Shown: in pieces, positions 41,503 through 50,630 of the stretch
How the letters are laid out: each line of letters starts with the position of its first letter
Position numbering within the stretch: the stretch's first letter is position 1
Made by a program: the position numbers and the translations under genes
Notes under the pieces: model-generated
What the model was told of the DNA's origin: nothing
The model's database searches: none
What the model saw: the letters and a program-made list of their open reading frames with translations, nothing else
Origin: Colivivens sp963626085
GTDB lineage: Bacteria; Bacteroidota; Bacteroidia; Bacteroidales; Bacteroidaceae
Direction: 5' to 3'
Length of the DNA stretch: 64,000 bases
Assembly (NCBI GenBank): GCA_963626085.1
Contig: CAVFVJ010000002.1
Location: 1-64,000, forward strand

Positions 41503-42876
41503 CTAAAATTTCACATCAGCGTTCTTGAAAGCCCCCTTCTTGAAGAAGACCCACAGCATCACCGCAGCCACTATGATTGACAAGCCGTCAGCGACTGTTA
41601 TGCTTGCCCAAACGCCCTTAGTTCCGAAGCAATCAGGAAGGATGAGCAGTAATGGCACAAGGAAGAGCATCTGACGGGTAAGCGACAGGAATATGCTTTT
41701 CTTTGCCATACCAATACTTTGGAAGAAGTTCCCGACCACAATCTGAAAGCCCACCAGAGGATTCAGCAGCACGATAATCTTCATTCCCTCTATCGCAAGT
41801 CGGGTCGTTTCCTTGTCATTGGTGAATATCACAATCGGTACATGTGGAAAGAACTCACACACGACGAATCCCAGCGTCATCACCACTGTGGCAAACGCCA
41901 CAGCATATTTCAAGACCAAAGTGACACGATTGTATTGGCGCGCTCCATAGTTGTAGCCTGCAATAGGCTGCATTCCCTGACATATTCCCAGTACAACCAT
42001 TATGAACATAAATGTGATACCATTCACTATGCCATATGCCCCGACTGCCAAGTCACCACCGTGTTCCTTCAGTCCCCTATTGATAAGTATGACAACAAGA
42101 CAAGCGCACAACTGTATGCAAAACGGGGATACACCAATGGCAAATATATTCTTCACAATTCTGTTCCTCATCTTATATATACCCTTCTTCAGATGTATCA
42201 AGTCTTCCTTGTTGCAGAGACTGTATGTCAGGTATATAACCGATAGGGTTTGGGAAATCAAGGTTGCATAGGCAGCACCAGCAATTCCCCAACCGAACAC
42301 ATAAATGAAAAGGTAGTCGAACACGATGTTAACAGCCACACCCAATATCACAGATGTCATCGCCTTGTTCGGGTGTCCTATAACCCTCAAGGCGTTGGCT
42401 TCACCGTGGCTGAGATGAGTTATGACGTTTCCGCACAGGATTATCAGCATATATTCACGAGCATAGGGGATTGTCTGTTCACTCGCCCCGAAGAACATAA
42501 GCATGGGGTCTATGAAAATGATTGCGGCCACTGCAAAAATCGCACCAATCACAATATTAAGTGAGATGATATTGCCCAAAACACGCTCTGCTGTGTCGTA
42601 GTCCTTCTGCCCCAGTTTGATTGACAACAAGGTAGACCCTCCGGCTCCAATCATCGCTCCAAAGGCCGCACTCAGGTTCATTACGGGGAACGTCACAGCC
42701 AGTCCTGCTATCGCCAATCGATCCGCATGTCCAAGAAAAGCCCTGTCCACTATATTATAAGCCGATGCCGACAGCATCGCTATCACTGCCGGTACCGCAT
42801 AAATCATCAACAACTTGCCGATCTTCTCCGTACCCAATTCATTAGGTGTCCTCTTCACTTTTTCCCGTATCGCCAT
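41503..42876 (-). CDS. MATE family efflux transporter
   Basis: 457 residues from ATG 42876 (an upstream TTG at 42885 is unlikely). About twelve transmembrane helices in two related halves; LLMIYAVPAVIAMLSASAYN, IVDRAFLGH and GAMIGAGGSTLLSIKLGQKD in the first half, MQPIAGYNYGARQYNRV in the second. MATE proteins export drugs or metabolites against Na+ or H+; this subgroup (DinF/NorM-like, near MepA) is common in Bacteroidales and its substrates are unknown. A -7 box TATCTTTG stands at 42897-42904. Confidence 0.92.
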   Translation of the reverse strand: MAIREKVKRTPNELGTEKIGKLLMIYAVPAVIAMLSASAYNIVDRAFLGHADRLAIAGLAVTFPVMNLSAAFGAMIGAGGSTLLSIKLGQKDYDTAERVLGNIISLNIVIGAIFAVAAIIFIDPMLMFFGASEQTIPYAREYMLIILCGNVITHLSHGEANALRVIGHPNKAMTSVILGVAVNIVFDYLFIYVFGWGIAGAAYATLISQTLSVIYLTYSLCNKEDLIHLKKGIYKMRNRIVKNIFAIGVSPFCIQLCACLVVILINRGLKEHGGDLAVGAYGIVNGITFMFIMVVLGICQGMQPIAGYNYGARQYNRVTLVLKYAVAFATVVMTLGFVVCEFFPHVPIVIFTNDKETTRLAIEGMKIIVLLNPLVGFQIVVGNFFQSIGMAKKSIFLSLTRQMLFLVPLLLILPDCFGTKGVWASITVADGLSIIVAAVMLWVFFKKGAFKNADVKF

Positions 42877-43014
42877 TACATCCAATTATTGTTTTGCAAA
42901 GATACAAAATATTCATGAATGACATCAGTCAAACCGGGAAATAATTTTACGTGACAATAAAGGGACAGACACGCCTCAAACGGCAGTCTGCATAGGTTTA
43001 CCCACTTATGAGTA

Positions 43015-43045
43015 TTGCTACATAACAAAAACAGCCGTAACTTTG
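43015..43045 (+). promoter_or_regulatory. Promoter of the imelysin/di-haem operon
   Basis: TTGC (43015-43018), 19 nt, TAACTTTG (43038-43045). Predicted start near 43052, about 245 nt ahead of the first porin. The leader contains the small reading frame at 43126-43254. No clear Fur box was recognised. Confidence 0.6.
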
Positions 43046-43125
43046 CACTCGATTTCAGACAGGAGGTCTGGGAACAGTCAAATGGTGGCATATAATATAT
43101 AAGGAATAAACACATAAATAGATGA

Positions 43126-43254
43126 ATGAAATTACATAAGTTTTTATACGCAGTTGCAGTTGTACTTGCTCTGACGTGAGTCACGGCAAGTGCATCTGCA
43201 CAATCTTGGGAGCATCAGCAGTACTACTGCCTACCAAGTATTGACAGCATATAA
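43126..43254 (+). pseudogene. Small secreted-peptide reading frame with an in-frame TGA
   Basis: ATG at 43126 opens MKLHKFLYAVAVVLALT, a signal-peptide core; codon 18 is TGA (43177-43179); the same frame continues VTASASAQSWEHQQYYCLPS, IDSI and stops at TAA 43252-43254. Read through, it is an ideal signal peptide with an AxA-Q cleavage site and a 17-residue mature peptide. Without read-through it is a 17-residue hydrophobic peptide. It lies in the leader of the porin/imelysin operon. A nonsense mutation in an old small gene is the simplest reading; recoding is not excluded. No selenocysteine element was identified. Confidence 0.5.
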
Positions 43255-43297
43255 TGGCCGTTGTGATTTTGAAGTGGAAACAAACAGAAACGATAAT

Positions 43298-44665
43298 ATG
43301 ATGAACAACAAACTCATTCTTATGGCTTTAGGCTTGTTGGCAACTGCCACATCCGCTGTGGCTCAAGACGACAAATCCACAGCATCAGAGGAAGTATCTT
43401 CTAAAGCCAAGGACAAACAGAACGAAGAATTCAGCAAATGGCGCATCGGCAGCTACGGTGAGATGCTTGCCACATTCAAGGATTACGGAGTCAACAGATA
43501 CTACGGTGGAAGTACCGGCAACACAAAGATAAACCACAACGAGATTTCCATCCCCCGTTTCATTCTGGAAGGTGAATACAAGATTACACCTAAATGGATA
43601 CTGGGAGCCGAGATTGAATTCGAGTCAGGCGGCACAGGTTCCGCAGTGGAACTCGAAGCACAGTCGGGCAGCGAGAACGGTGAATACGAGACAGAGATGG
43701 AGAAAGGCGGAGAGGTTGCCCTTGAGCAGTTCCACATCACAAGACTCATCACTCCAGCTTTCAACGTACGTGTGGGTCACTTGATTATTCCTGTAGGTCT
43801 GACCAACGCACACCACGAGCCTCTCAATTTCTTCACAGCGGCACGTCCTGAAGGTGCAACCACACTACTGGCATCCACATGGCACGAGACTGGACTCGAA
43901 TTCTTCGGTTCATTTGGCAAGGGAACAGCCTCATTCAATTACCAAGCCATGGTGACCGCTGGTCTCAATCCTAATGGTTTCGATTGTTACAACTGGGTGC
44001 AAGGAGCACGTCAGGGCATTCTTGAGACCGATAACTTCAGTGCACCGGCATACACAGCGAGACTGGACTGGACTGGAGTTCCTGGACTCCGCGTAGGAGC
44101 GTCACTGCTCTACAACCCGAATGCAGGCAAGAACTCGGACAAGCTCATCACATACAAGAACCTCGATGGCATCAACGTGCAGATCTACTCATTTGACGCA
44201 CAATATGAAAACAAATATGTGACCGCACGCGCCAACTACCTCTCAGGAAACATCTCGGAGACTGTCGGCATCACCGCAGCAAACAAGAACTACTCAAGTA
44301 AGTCTCCTTACACCCGCATGGGACCTGTCGCTAAGCGTGCTTTGGACTGGAGCATGGAAGTGGGGCTCAACCTCAAGTCATTCTTTTCAGGAGTGGAGAA
44401 CTTCCCTGTGATATATCCGTTTGCGCACTACAACTACTACAACACACAGGAAAAGTGTGAAAAGGGGTTGGTGGCAGATAAACGCAATCAGGTGAGCCTT
44501 TGGAGTTTCGGAGCTAACTGGCGTCCACTGCCCAACCTGGTAGTCAAGGCAGACTACACGACCCGTCAGATAGGTACACACAAGATGTTCGGCAAGGGTA
44601 GCTTCAACAGCGAGAATGAGTTCCGCCTTGGAGTGGCATACATGCTTTGGTTCGCAAAGAAATAA
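43298..44665 (+). CDS. Outer-membrane porin-like protein, first gene of the imelysin operon
   Basis: 455 residues from the paired ATGs at 43298/43301; the longer frame from 43190 adds a non-signal sequence and is rejected. Signal peptide MMNNKLILMALGLLATATSAVAQ, a charged segment (to about 45), then a beta-barrel with alternating aromatic strands, e.g. WRIGSYGEMLATFKDYGVNR, FILEGEYKITPKWILGAEIE, and a C-terminal strand FRLGVAYMLWFAKK. Resembles phosphate-selective porin (OprO/P) type barrels. With the second porin at 47453 it probably lets an iron or haem-related solute reach the periplasmic proteins of this operon. Confidence 0.8.
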   Translation: MMNNKLILMALGLLATATSAVAQDDKSTASEEVSSKAKDKQNEEFSKWRIGSYGEMLATFKDYGVNRYYGGSTGNTKINHNEISIPRFILEGEYKITPKWILGAEIEFESGGTGSAVELEAQSGSENGEYETEMEKGGEVALEQFHITRLITPAFNVRVGHLIIPVGLTNAHHEPLNFFTAARPEGATTLLASTWHETGLEFFGSFGKGTASFNYQAMVTAGLNPNGFDCYNWVQGARQGILETDNFSAPAYTARLDWTGVPGLRVGASLLYNPNAGKNSDKLITYKNLDGINVQIYSFDAQYENKYVTARANYLSGNISETVGITAANKNYSSKSPYTRMGPVAKRALDWSMEVGLNLKSFFSGVENFPVIYPFAHYNYYNTQEKCEKGLVADKRNQVSLWSFGANWRPLPNLVVKADYTTRQIGTHKMFGKGSFNSENEFRLGVAYMLWFAKK

Positions 44666-44716
44666 AGAATAAGGGATAACACATAAGACAAAATCAACAA
44701 AACAATAAAACATACT

Positions 44717-45850
44717 ATGAACAAGATTTACAAATACGCTACACTCTTCGTAGCAGCATGTGCGATGACTGCGGGAACAGTATCCTGCAGCAGTGACAAA
44801 GATGACATTGACGTTGACAACGCAGCAGATTTGGACTACAGTTCCGACTATGCGGAACAGTGGGCAAACTACATGACCACCGTTTCCGGTCTGCTCAAGA
44901 CTGACGCGCAGACTCTCTATGACAAATGGAACAACGGTTATGCAGCAACATTCAAAAACCACAATTCCACAGAATATGCGTCTGCCATAAACTGCGTAGA
45001 GCAGATTCTTGACGGTTGCAGTGAAATTGCCAACGAGGTAGGTGACGCAAAAATCGGAGACCCTTACGCAAAGTACACCGCAGGAAACAAGACAGAAGCG
45101 TTGTACGCTGTAGAGTCATGGTACAGCTGGCACTCACGTGAGGACTACAGAAACAACATCTACTCTATACGCAATGCTTACTATGGCACCCGTGACGGAT
45201 CCATCAGCGAGAACTCACTCTCAGCAGTACTCGCAGCGAAGAATGCCGAACTGGACACACTGGCAAAGACATTGATTCAAGCTGCAGCTGACGCCATTTG
45301 GGATATTCCACAACCGTTCCGCAACAACATCAACACCGAGGAGACCAGAACTGCCATGAACGCATGCTCTGAACTCACCGACTTCATTGACCAGACGCTC
45401 AAACCTTATTTCCAGGCTTACATCAACGACGAGGAGACACTCGACCCTGTTATCGCACAGTACGTAGACGAAGTAGTGATGCCTACATACAAGGAACTGG
45501 CAGAAAAGAACGCAGCACTCGACGAGACAGTTCGCGCTTTCAAGGCAAGTCCGTCTGATGACGCTTTCGCAGAGTGCGCCAAAGCATGGTTGGCAGCCCG
45601 CACACCATGGGAGACCAGTGAGGCCTTCCTCTTCGGTCCTGTAGACGAGTTCGGACTTGACCCGAACATGGACAGCTGGCCACTTGACCAGAAGCAGATT
45701 GTGTCAATCCTCAAATCACAGGACTTCACCAACCTCAACTGGGATGAGGACCAAAGTGACGACAAGATCGAGGCATCTCAAAGTCTCCGTGGATTCCATA
45801 CATTGGAGTATCTGATATACAAGGACGGTCAGGCACGTACAGTGAAATAA
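44717..45850 (+). CDS. Imelysin family lipoprotein (M75-like)
   Basis: 377 residues; signal ending VSCSSDKDD makes it a lipoprotein (Cys about 24). Helical imelysin fold in two halves. The C-terminal GxHxxE motif is present as LRGFHTLEYLIYKDG. Family members (Pseudomonas IcmP, EfeO-type proteins) bind iron rather than act as convincing peptidases, and are linked to iron uptake. The mature N-terminus is acidic (DKDDIDVDNAADLDY), which fits surface export in Bacteroidetes. It is followed by the di-haem gene after a 105-nt gap; the imelysin-DUF1111 pair is also known from Pseudomonas iron-regulated loci. Confidence 0.88.
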   Translation: MNKIYKYATLFVAACAMTAGTVSCSSDKDDIDVDNAADLDYSSDYAEQWANYMTTVSGLLKTDAQTLYDKWNNGYAATFKNHNSTEYASAINCVEQILDGCSEIANEVGDAKIGDPYAKYTAGNKTEALYAVESWYSWHSREDYRNNIYSIRNAYYGTRDGSISENSLSAVLAAKNAELDTLAKTLIQAAADAIWDIPQPFRNNINTEETRTAMNACSELTDFIDQTLKPYFQAYINDEETLDPVIAQYVDEVVMPTYKELAEKNAALDETVRAFKASPSDDAFAECAKAWLAARTPWETSEAFLFGPVDEFGLDPNMDSWPLDQKQIVSILKSQDFTNLNWDEDQSDDKIEASQSLRGFHTLEYLIYKDGQARTVK

Positions 45851-45955
45851 GCGAGTTACCTACAACTGAAATACGCCACAAAAAGCGGAGACAGGGTCTA
45901 CAGGTCCGTCTTCGCTGTTGTGGTAAAAGAGAATCAACTGAAAACAGAATATAAT

Positions 45956-47425
45956 ATGAACAAATCCCTGCATTATCCATTGCTACTCGCCGTAGTGGTC
46001 GCCCTCGCTTCATGCACCGATGACGACAAGCTCGACGTGACGGACGTCACAGTGCCCGATGGCTATGCGTTGTCTGCAGGAACAGCCACCGGTTTCTTCA
46101 ACTCATCTGTCGCCTACGACCAGGATGCAAGTTGGGTGTCGGGTGCATACAACACCCGATTCCACTCCGGAGACAGACTGTACGACAATGTAAAATCAGC
46201 CGATTCCAACGGACACGGAGGAGGACTCGGACCAGTCTATGCCGGTTACTCCTGCGGCAGTTGCCATCGCAATGCCGGACGCACGGAGCCGACCTATTGG
46301 ACAAACTACAAGAACAAGTCCGACGACGAAGAGGAATTTGACGGTTCAGGCCAGTACGGTTTCACCTCATCCCTCATATACATCACACGTAAGAACGGTT
46401 CTTTCTTCCCCAACTATGGACGTGTCATCCACGACCAGTCCATATACGGTGTCAAGCCCGAAGGGAAACTGAAAGTGAGCATCGACTCCACAGAGTTCCA
46501 ATTCCCAGACGGAGAGAAGTACACACTTTGTGTACCTAAATTCACCATTACCGACTGGTATGCCGAGGAAATCAGTCCAGAAGACCTGTTCTGCACCGTG
46601 CGCACCCCACTCCGTCATGTAGGAATGGGACAGATGATGGCACTTGACCACAACGAGATAGAAGCACTCGCAAAGAAGAGCAACTACCCCGAATGGGGAA
46701 TCAGCGGCAGATGCAATTACGTGACAGAGAAGGGAGTCTATCAGTTGGGACTGTCAGGCAACAAGGCACAACATGCAGACTTGACAGTGGAGCTGGGGTT
46801 CTCCAGTGACATGGGTATGACGAACAGTCGCTACCCGGAAGAAATCTGTGAGGGACAGTCACAGATGAAGGATGGCTCGATGATGGGACTCTCCTACCAG
46901 CAGCTCGACTGTACCACTGAAGACATGGAAGACGTAGACCTCTATATGCAGTGCCTTGCCGTACCGGCACGTCGCAATGTCAATGACCCAGACGTGATAG
47001 AAGGCGAAAAACTATTCTATCAGTGTGGATGCCACCTGTGTCACGTGACAACCCTGCACACCCGTCCAAGAGGCTCAACCCTACTGGCTGGTACGAACCT
47101 GCCTTGGCTCGGTGGCCAGACGATACACCCTTACTCCGACTACCTGCTCCACGACATGGGGTCAGAGATTATGGGAGTTGGACTGAACGACAACTTCGTA
47201 AGCGGACTGGCACGCGGCAATGAGTGGCGCACCACTCCACTCTGGGGTATCGGACTTCAGAAGAAAGTGAACGGACACACATACTTCCTACATGACGGAC
47301 GCGCCCGCAATTTCACAGAAGCCATCATGTGGCATGGCGGTGAGGGCGAAGCCTCCAAGAATAAATTCAAGAATTTGAGTAAAACACAGCGTAACCAAGT
47401 AATTCAATTCCTTTGGTCGCTTTAA
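45956..47425 (+). CDS. Di-haem oxidoreductase (DUF1111) lipoprotein
   Basis: 489 residues from ATG 45956 (MNKSLHYPLLLAVVVALASC gives the lipobox). Two c-type haem sites: CGSCH in YAGYSCGSCHRNAGRTEP and CHLCH in FYQCGCHLCHVTTLHTRPRG. Other family blocks: GRVIHDQSIYGVKPEGKL, LYMQCLAVPARRN, and the C-terminal RTTPLWGIGLQ, HDGRARNFTEAIMWHGGE. DUF1111 proteins are relatives of MauG-like di-haem proteins, repeatedly found with imelysins. The redox partner is unknown; it may oxidise or reduce iron outside the inner membrane. It needs the cytochrome c maturation protein encoded at the end of the operon. Confidence 0.9.
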   Translation: MNKSLHYPLLLAVVVALASCTDDDKLDVTDVTVPDGYALSAGTATGFFNSSVAYDQDASWVSGAYNTRFHSGDRLYDNVKSADSNGHGGGLGPVYAGYSCGSCHRNAGRTEPTYWTNYKNKSDDEEEFDGSGQYGFTSSLIYITRKNGSFFPNYGRVIHDQSIYGVKPEGKLKVSIDSTEFQFPDGEKYTLCVPKFTITDWYAEEISPEDLFCTVRTPLRHVGMGQMMALDHNEIEALAKKSNYPEWGISGRCNYVTEKGVYQLGLSGNKAQHADLTVELGFSSDMGMTNSRYPEEICEGQSQMKDGSMMGLSYQQLDCTTEDMEDVDLYMQCLAVPARRNVNDPDVIEGEKLFYQCGCHLCHVTTLHTRPRGSTLLAGTNLPWLGGQTIHPYSDYLLHDMGSEIMGVGLNDNFVSGLARGNEWRTTPLWGIGLQKKVNGHTYFLHDGRARNFTEAIMWHGGEGEASKNKFKNLSKTQRNQVIQFLWSL

Positions 47426-47452
47426 TCACCTTCAACAATAAATAAAAAAACG

Positions 47453-48718
47453 ATGAGACACAATAGAATATTTGCCATTGCGATGGCATCATTGATATCC
47501 TCAGCGACATTCGCTGAAACAGAAACTTCTGAAGTAAATGCTTCAGAGCCAGACAGACATCACACGTCTGGACTTGACATGGAGAACGGAGTGCTTCCCA
47601 TTGCCGATGACCGAGGCTTCACACTCCAGTCAAAGGACGGCAATTTTGTCTTCAAGCCATATATGTACATACAGAGCACACTCAATCTTCACTATTATGA
47701 TGACGAGGGACTGGACAAAGCATACAATCAGGACAACATCGCCAACTCAGGCTTCGCCATCCCATATGCGATCATTGGTTTTACAGGAAAGGCGTTCGGC
47801 AAAATAGATTATAACGTAAGTATCAATGCCGCCGCATCTGGGGGCAATGTACTGCAACAGGCATGGATTGACTATGCAGTAAGTCCTGCGTTGCGTTTCC
47901 GTGCAGGTAAGTTCAAAACTCCTTACACCCACGCCTATCTCACCACACTGGGAGAGACACTCTTCCCACAAGTACCCACATCACTGACAGCAACCAGTAT
48001 CATGCCCTACTCGCTGAATGCCGTCACCCCAACAATCGGTACTGGATTCGATTTGGGTGTCGAGATGCACGGAGTCATCAATAACAAATTCGGATATGAA
48101 GTGGGACTGTTCAACGGTACCGGTTCATCTGTGAACAGCGCAACAAAAGGATTCAGTGACGACAACCATCTTCCTTCACTGCTCTATGCTGGCAGACTGA
48201 CCTATATGCCCAACGGTCCGATGCCGATGACACAGGGAAACGCAAAGATGCTCAATCTCGACAAGATGCTTATCGGTGTGAGTGCCAACTATAACAACGA
48301 AGCTGAAAGCGAAAGCACCAACGACTTCCGTGCCGGACTGGAGTTCGCTTGGCTGAAGAACAAATGGTATTTCGCTGCAGAAGCATATTATATGCATGTA
48401 GGATTCACTGAACGTCAGAAGATTGACGAGACATATAACTACTGGGGCGCATATGCACAGGCTGGCTACTTCGTAGCACCACAGTGGCAGGTAGGTCTGC
48501 GCTACGACTTCATGGACCGTAACGGTTCATCCAAAGACGGTATTCTGAACATGCCTGCAGCCGTTGTCAACTACTTTGTCCCGAACACCAACCTGAAACT
48601 CTCGGCCATGTACCAATACATTGGACGTACCGGCCACGACACTCAGTTGGACCGTGACCTCGATGATCTCGGGATTTCCACCCATACCGCATGCATCATG
48701 ATGCAGTTCGCATTCTAA
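47453..48718 (+). CDS. Outer-membrane porin (OprO/P-like), second porin of the operon
   Basis: 421 residues; signal peptide to about residue 21 (SSATFAE), a His/Asp-containing N-terminal segment (EPDRHHTSGLDMENGVLPIA), then a beta-barrel of about 16 strands: NFVFKPYMYIQSTLNLHYYD, KIDYNVSINAAASGGNVLQQ, LRFRAGKFKTPYTHAYLTTL (the FKTPY loop resembles phosphate-selective porins). The last strand ends CIMMQFAF with a terminal Phe, as for outer-membrane insertion. Start 27 nt after the di-haem gene and 30 nt before the haem lipoprotein: clearly one transcript. Confidence 0.88.
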   Translation: MRHNRIFAIAMASLISSATFAETETSEVNASEPDRHHTSGLDMENGVLPIADDRGFTLQSKDGNFVFKPYMYIQSTLNLHYYDDEGLDKAYNQDNIANSGFAIPYAIIGFTGKAFGKIDYNVSINAAASGGNVLQQAWIDYAVSPALRFRAGKFKTPYTHAYLTTLGETLFPQVPTSLTATSIMPYSLNAVTPTIGTGFDLGVEMHGVINNKFGYEVGLFNGTGSSVNSATKGFSDDNHLPSLLYAGRLTYMPNGPMPMTQGNAKMLNLDKMLIGVSANYNNEAESESTNDFRAGLEFAWLKNKWYFAAEAYYMHVGFTERQKIDETYNYWGAYAQAGYFVAPQWQVGLRYDFMDRNGSSKDGILNMPAAVVNYFVPNTNLKLSAMYQYIGRTGHDTQLDRDLDDLGISTHTACIMMQFAF

Positions 48719-48748
48719 CAAAACAGCACCATATTAGAATACAAGTCA

Positions 48749-49459
48749 ATGAAACACTATATTTTAGTTTCGCTTCTGACCGTACTGACAATCATGTCGG
48801 CTTGTGACGATGGCGACATCTACAATAACGTGGATGTTGACACCTCAGGACGTTCAGTCAAACTGAATGCGCAAGTCACAGGGCTCAGTTCCTGGTCGGA
48901 AGACTATGTGATTGCCATCGCTGGCTTTGAAGAAGGAAACGAGTATGCCTCCATCGCCAAGGAAATCAAAGCAGACGAAAACGGTAATGTGGCGATGGAA
49001 ATGAACAACATACCCGACAAGGTGAGCAGCGTACAGTTCTGCGTGCTCGACCGTCTGCGCCGCTATGTGGCGACACTCAAGGAAGCTGACATCGAAGGTA
49101 TCCGCGACACTATACACATGGATCTTGGAACACTGGACATCAGCATGTTCAACACCATACAGCAATCGTTCATCAATACCACTTGCATCAACTGCCATGG
49201 AGCGAGCAACTTCATCGCAGCCGGTCTGAACCTGACTGAGGGGAAGGCGTTTGCAGATATGGTAGGCGTTGATTCCAAATGCGTTTCTGGTCACAAACTC
49301 GTAGCTCCAGGTGATGCCACCAACAGCGTCTTCCACATGGTCCTCAACAACGAATCTGTAGAAGGAATCACAATGAACCATTTCGACCTTGTGTCGGAGT
49401 CCAATGCCAAGACACTCTTACCAATGATAGACAGTTGGATTAACAACGGTGCTAATTAA
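48749..49459 (+). CDS. Lipoprotein with one c-type haem motif
   Basis: 236 residues; lipobox IMSACDDGD (Cys about 19). The first ~125 residues are beta-rich (Ig-like: GLSSWSEDYVIAIAGFEEGN ... MEMNNIPDKVSSVQFCVLDR). The second half has CINCH (about residue 148) in FINTTCINCHGASNFIAAGL, then KCVSGHKLVAPGDATNSVFH and a possible axial Met in ITMNHFDLV, as in small cytochrome c domains of the Planctomycete/Bacteroidetes type. Probably an electron carrier for the DUF1111 protein. Its family is otherwise unknown to me. Confidence 0.75.
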   Translation: MKHYILVSLLTVLTIMSACDDGDIYNNVDVDTSGRSVKLNAQVTGLSSWSEDYVIAIAGFEEGNEYASIAKEIKADENGNVAMEMNNIPDKVSSVQFCVLDRLRRYVATLKEADIEGIRDTIHMDLGTLDISMFNTIQQSFINTTCINCHGASNFIAAGLNLTEGKAFADMVGVDSKCVSGHKLVAPGDATNSVFHMVLNNESVEGITMNHFDLVSESNAKTLLPMIDSWINNGAN

Positions 49460-49479
49460 GCACACAGTAACACATTATT

Positions 49480-50622
49480 ATGAATACATTGAAAACATTA
49501 CAATTCGAGAAGGCACATGCCGATATCTTCATGTTTGACAACGGAACAGAGGTTGTGGAATACCACGTGATGGTCCATGTCGACGACTGTATGCTCACCT
49601 ATCCCGAACAGTTGGAAGCAGTCCTCAATGCCTACAACACCCTGCTTGAAGGCCAATTGAAAGATGCCCGCTGTGTCTTCAAGCGTTATTTTCTCAGCGA
49701 CTCAGCCAACCAAGAGGACGATGTGGTGGCGGCAGACATGACCGACTGTGCCAAGAGCATCATACAGCAGGCACCACTCGATGGCACCAAGGTTGCGTTG
49801 TGGGCATATCTGATGACCAATGTCCAAACCCATGTCAACAAGAGCGGACTCTACGAGGTGGCACACGGAGGTTACCGGCATCTGTGGACTGGTAGTGCGC
49901 ACAACCTGGCAGCCAACTCCGAATACCAGACACGGTTGCTCTTCAATGAATACAACATGCAACTCATCGAGGAGGGATGCACACTCAAGGATAACTGTAT
50001 ACGCACATGGTTCTTCATCAACGACACGGATCTGAACTACGGAGGAATGGTGCGTGCACGCAATCAGTTCTTCTTCATTCAGGGATTGACATCGAAGACC
50101 CATTTCATTTCGTCCACAGGTATCGGAGGTAGACAGGCAGACCCAAACGTGCTGTCGCAGATGGACTGCTATGCAGTGGACGGCATCGTCAAGGAGCAAG
50201 TAGAGTTCCTCTATGCACCCACCCACCTCAACCGCACAAGCGACTACGGTGTAAGTTTTGAACGTGGGACACTGGTTGACTACCAAGACCGTAGGCAGGT
50301 GTTCATTTCTGGAACTGCCAGCATCAACAACAAAGGTGAGGTGGTTTATCCCAAAGACATCCGCAAGCAGACATTCCGTATGTGGGAAAATGTGGAAATG
50401 CTGTTGAAAGAGGCAGACTGCACCTTTGAGGATGTCGGCATGATGGTAGTATACCTTCGGGACACAGCCGACTATGCGGTAGTGCGCAGCCTCTTTGAGG
50501 AACGTTTCAAAGGATATCCATATGTCATTGTCCACGCACCAGTGTGCAGGCCCGGTTGGCTTATCGAGATGGAATGCATCGCAGTGCGCAAGACACACAA
50601 TCCACAATATAAAATGTTTTAG
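49480..50622 (+). CDS. Double-domain Rid (YjgF/FkbO-like) protein
   Basis: 380 residues, no signal peptide, so cytoplasmic. The C-terminal ~140 residues show a Rid/YjgF fold (RQVFISGTASINNKGEVVYP ... EDVGMMVVYLRDTADYAVVR ... VHAPVCRPGWLIEMECIAVR with the conserved R-P-x-W-L-x-E). The N-terminal part has a degenerate second Rid-like half with RNQFFFIQGLTSKTHFISST, a pattern also seen in FkbO-type chorismatases. Arg in CRPGW could bind a carboxylate. Why a Rid-like protein lies in a cytochrome operon is not clear; the 20-nt and 8-nt gaps on its sides make co-transcription certain enough. Confidence 0.75.
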   Translation: MNTLKTLQFEKAHADIFMFDNGTEVVEYHVMVHVDDCMLTYPEQLEAVLNAYNTLLEGQLKDARCVFKRYFLSDSANQEDDVVAADMTDCAKSIIQQAPLDGTKVALWAYLMTNVQTHVNKSGLYEVAHGGYRHLWTGSAHNLAANSEYQTRLLFNEYNMQLIEEGCTLKDNCIRTWFFINDTDLNYGGMVRARNQFFFIQGLTSKTHFISSTGIGGRQADPNVLSQMDCYAVDGIVKEQVEFLYAPTHLNRTSDYGVSFERGTLVDYQDRRQVFISGTASINNKGEVVYPKDIRKQTFRMWENVEMLLKEADCTFEDVGMMVVYLRDTADYAVVRSLFEERFKGYPYVIVHAPVCRPGWLIEMECIAVRKTHNPQYKMF

Positions 50623-50630
50623 TATTGAAC

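Noticed and set aside
43177..43179. TGA as a selenocysteine codon
   Set aside because: It falls in the hydrophobic core of a signal peptide, no SECIS-like hairpin follows at once, and no Sec genes are in the window; kept only as an oddity.
43190..43297. N-terminal extension of the first porin to 43190
   Set aside because: It would bury a perfect signal peptide beginning at the ATGs at 43298/43301 and overlaps the small frame at 43126-43254.
49702..50607. 301-residue minus-strand frame opposite the Rid-type gene
   Set aside because: Antisense shadow; Cys/His-rich composition and no initiation context.
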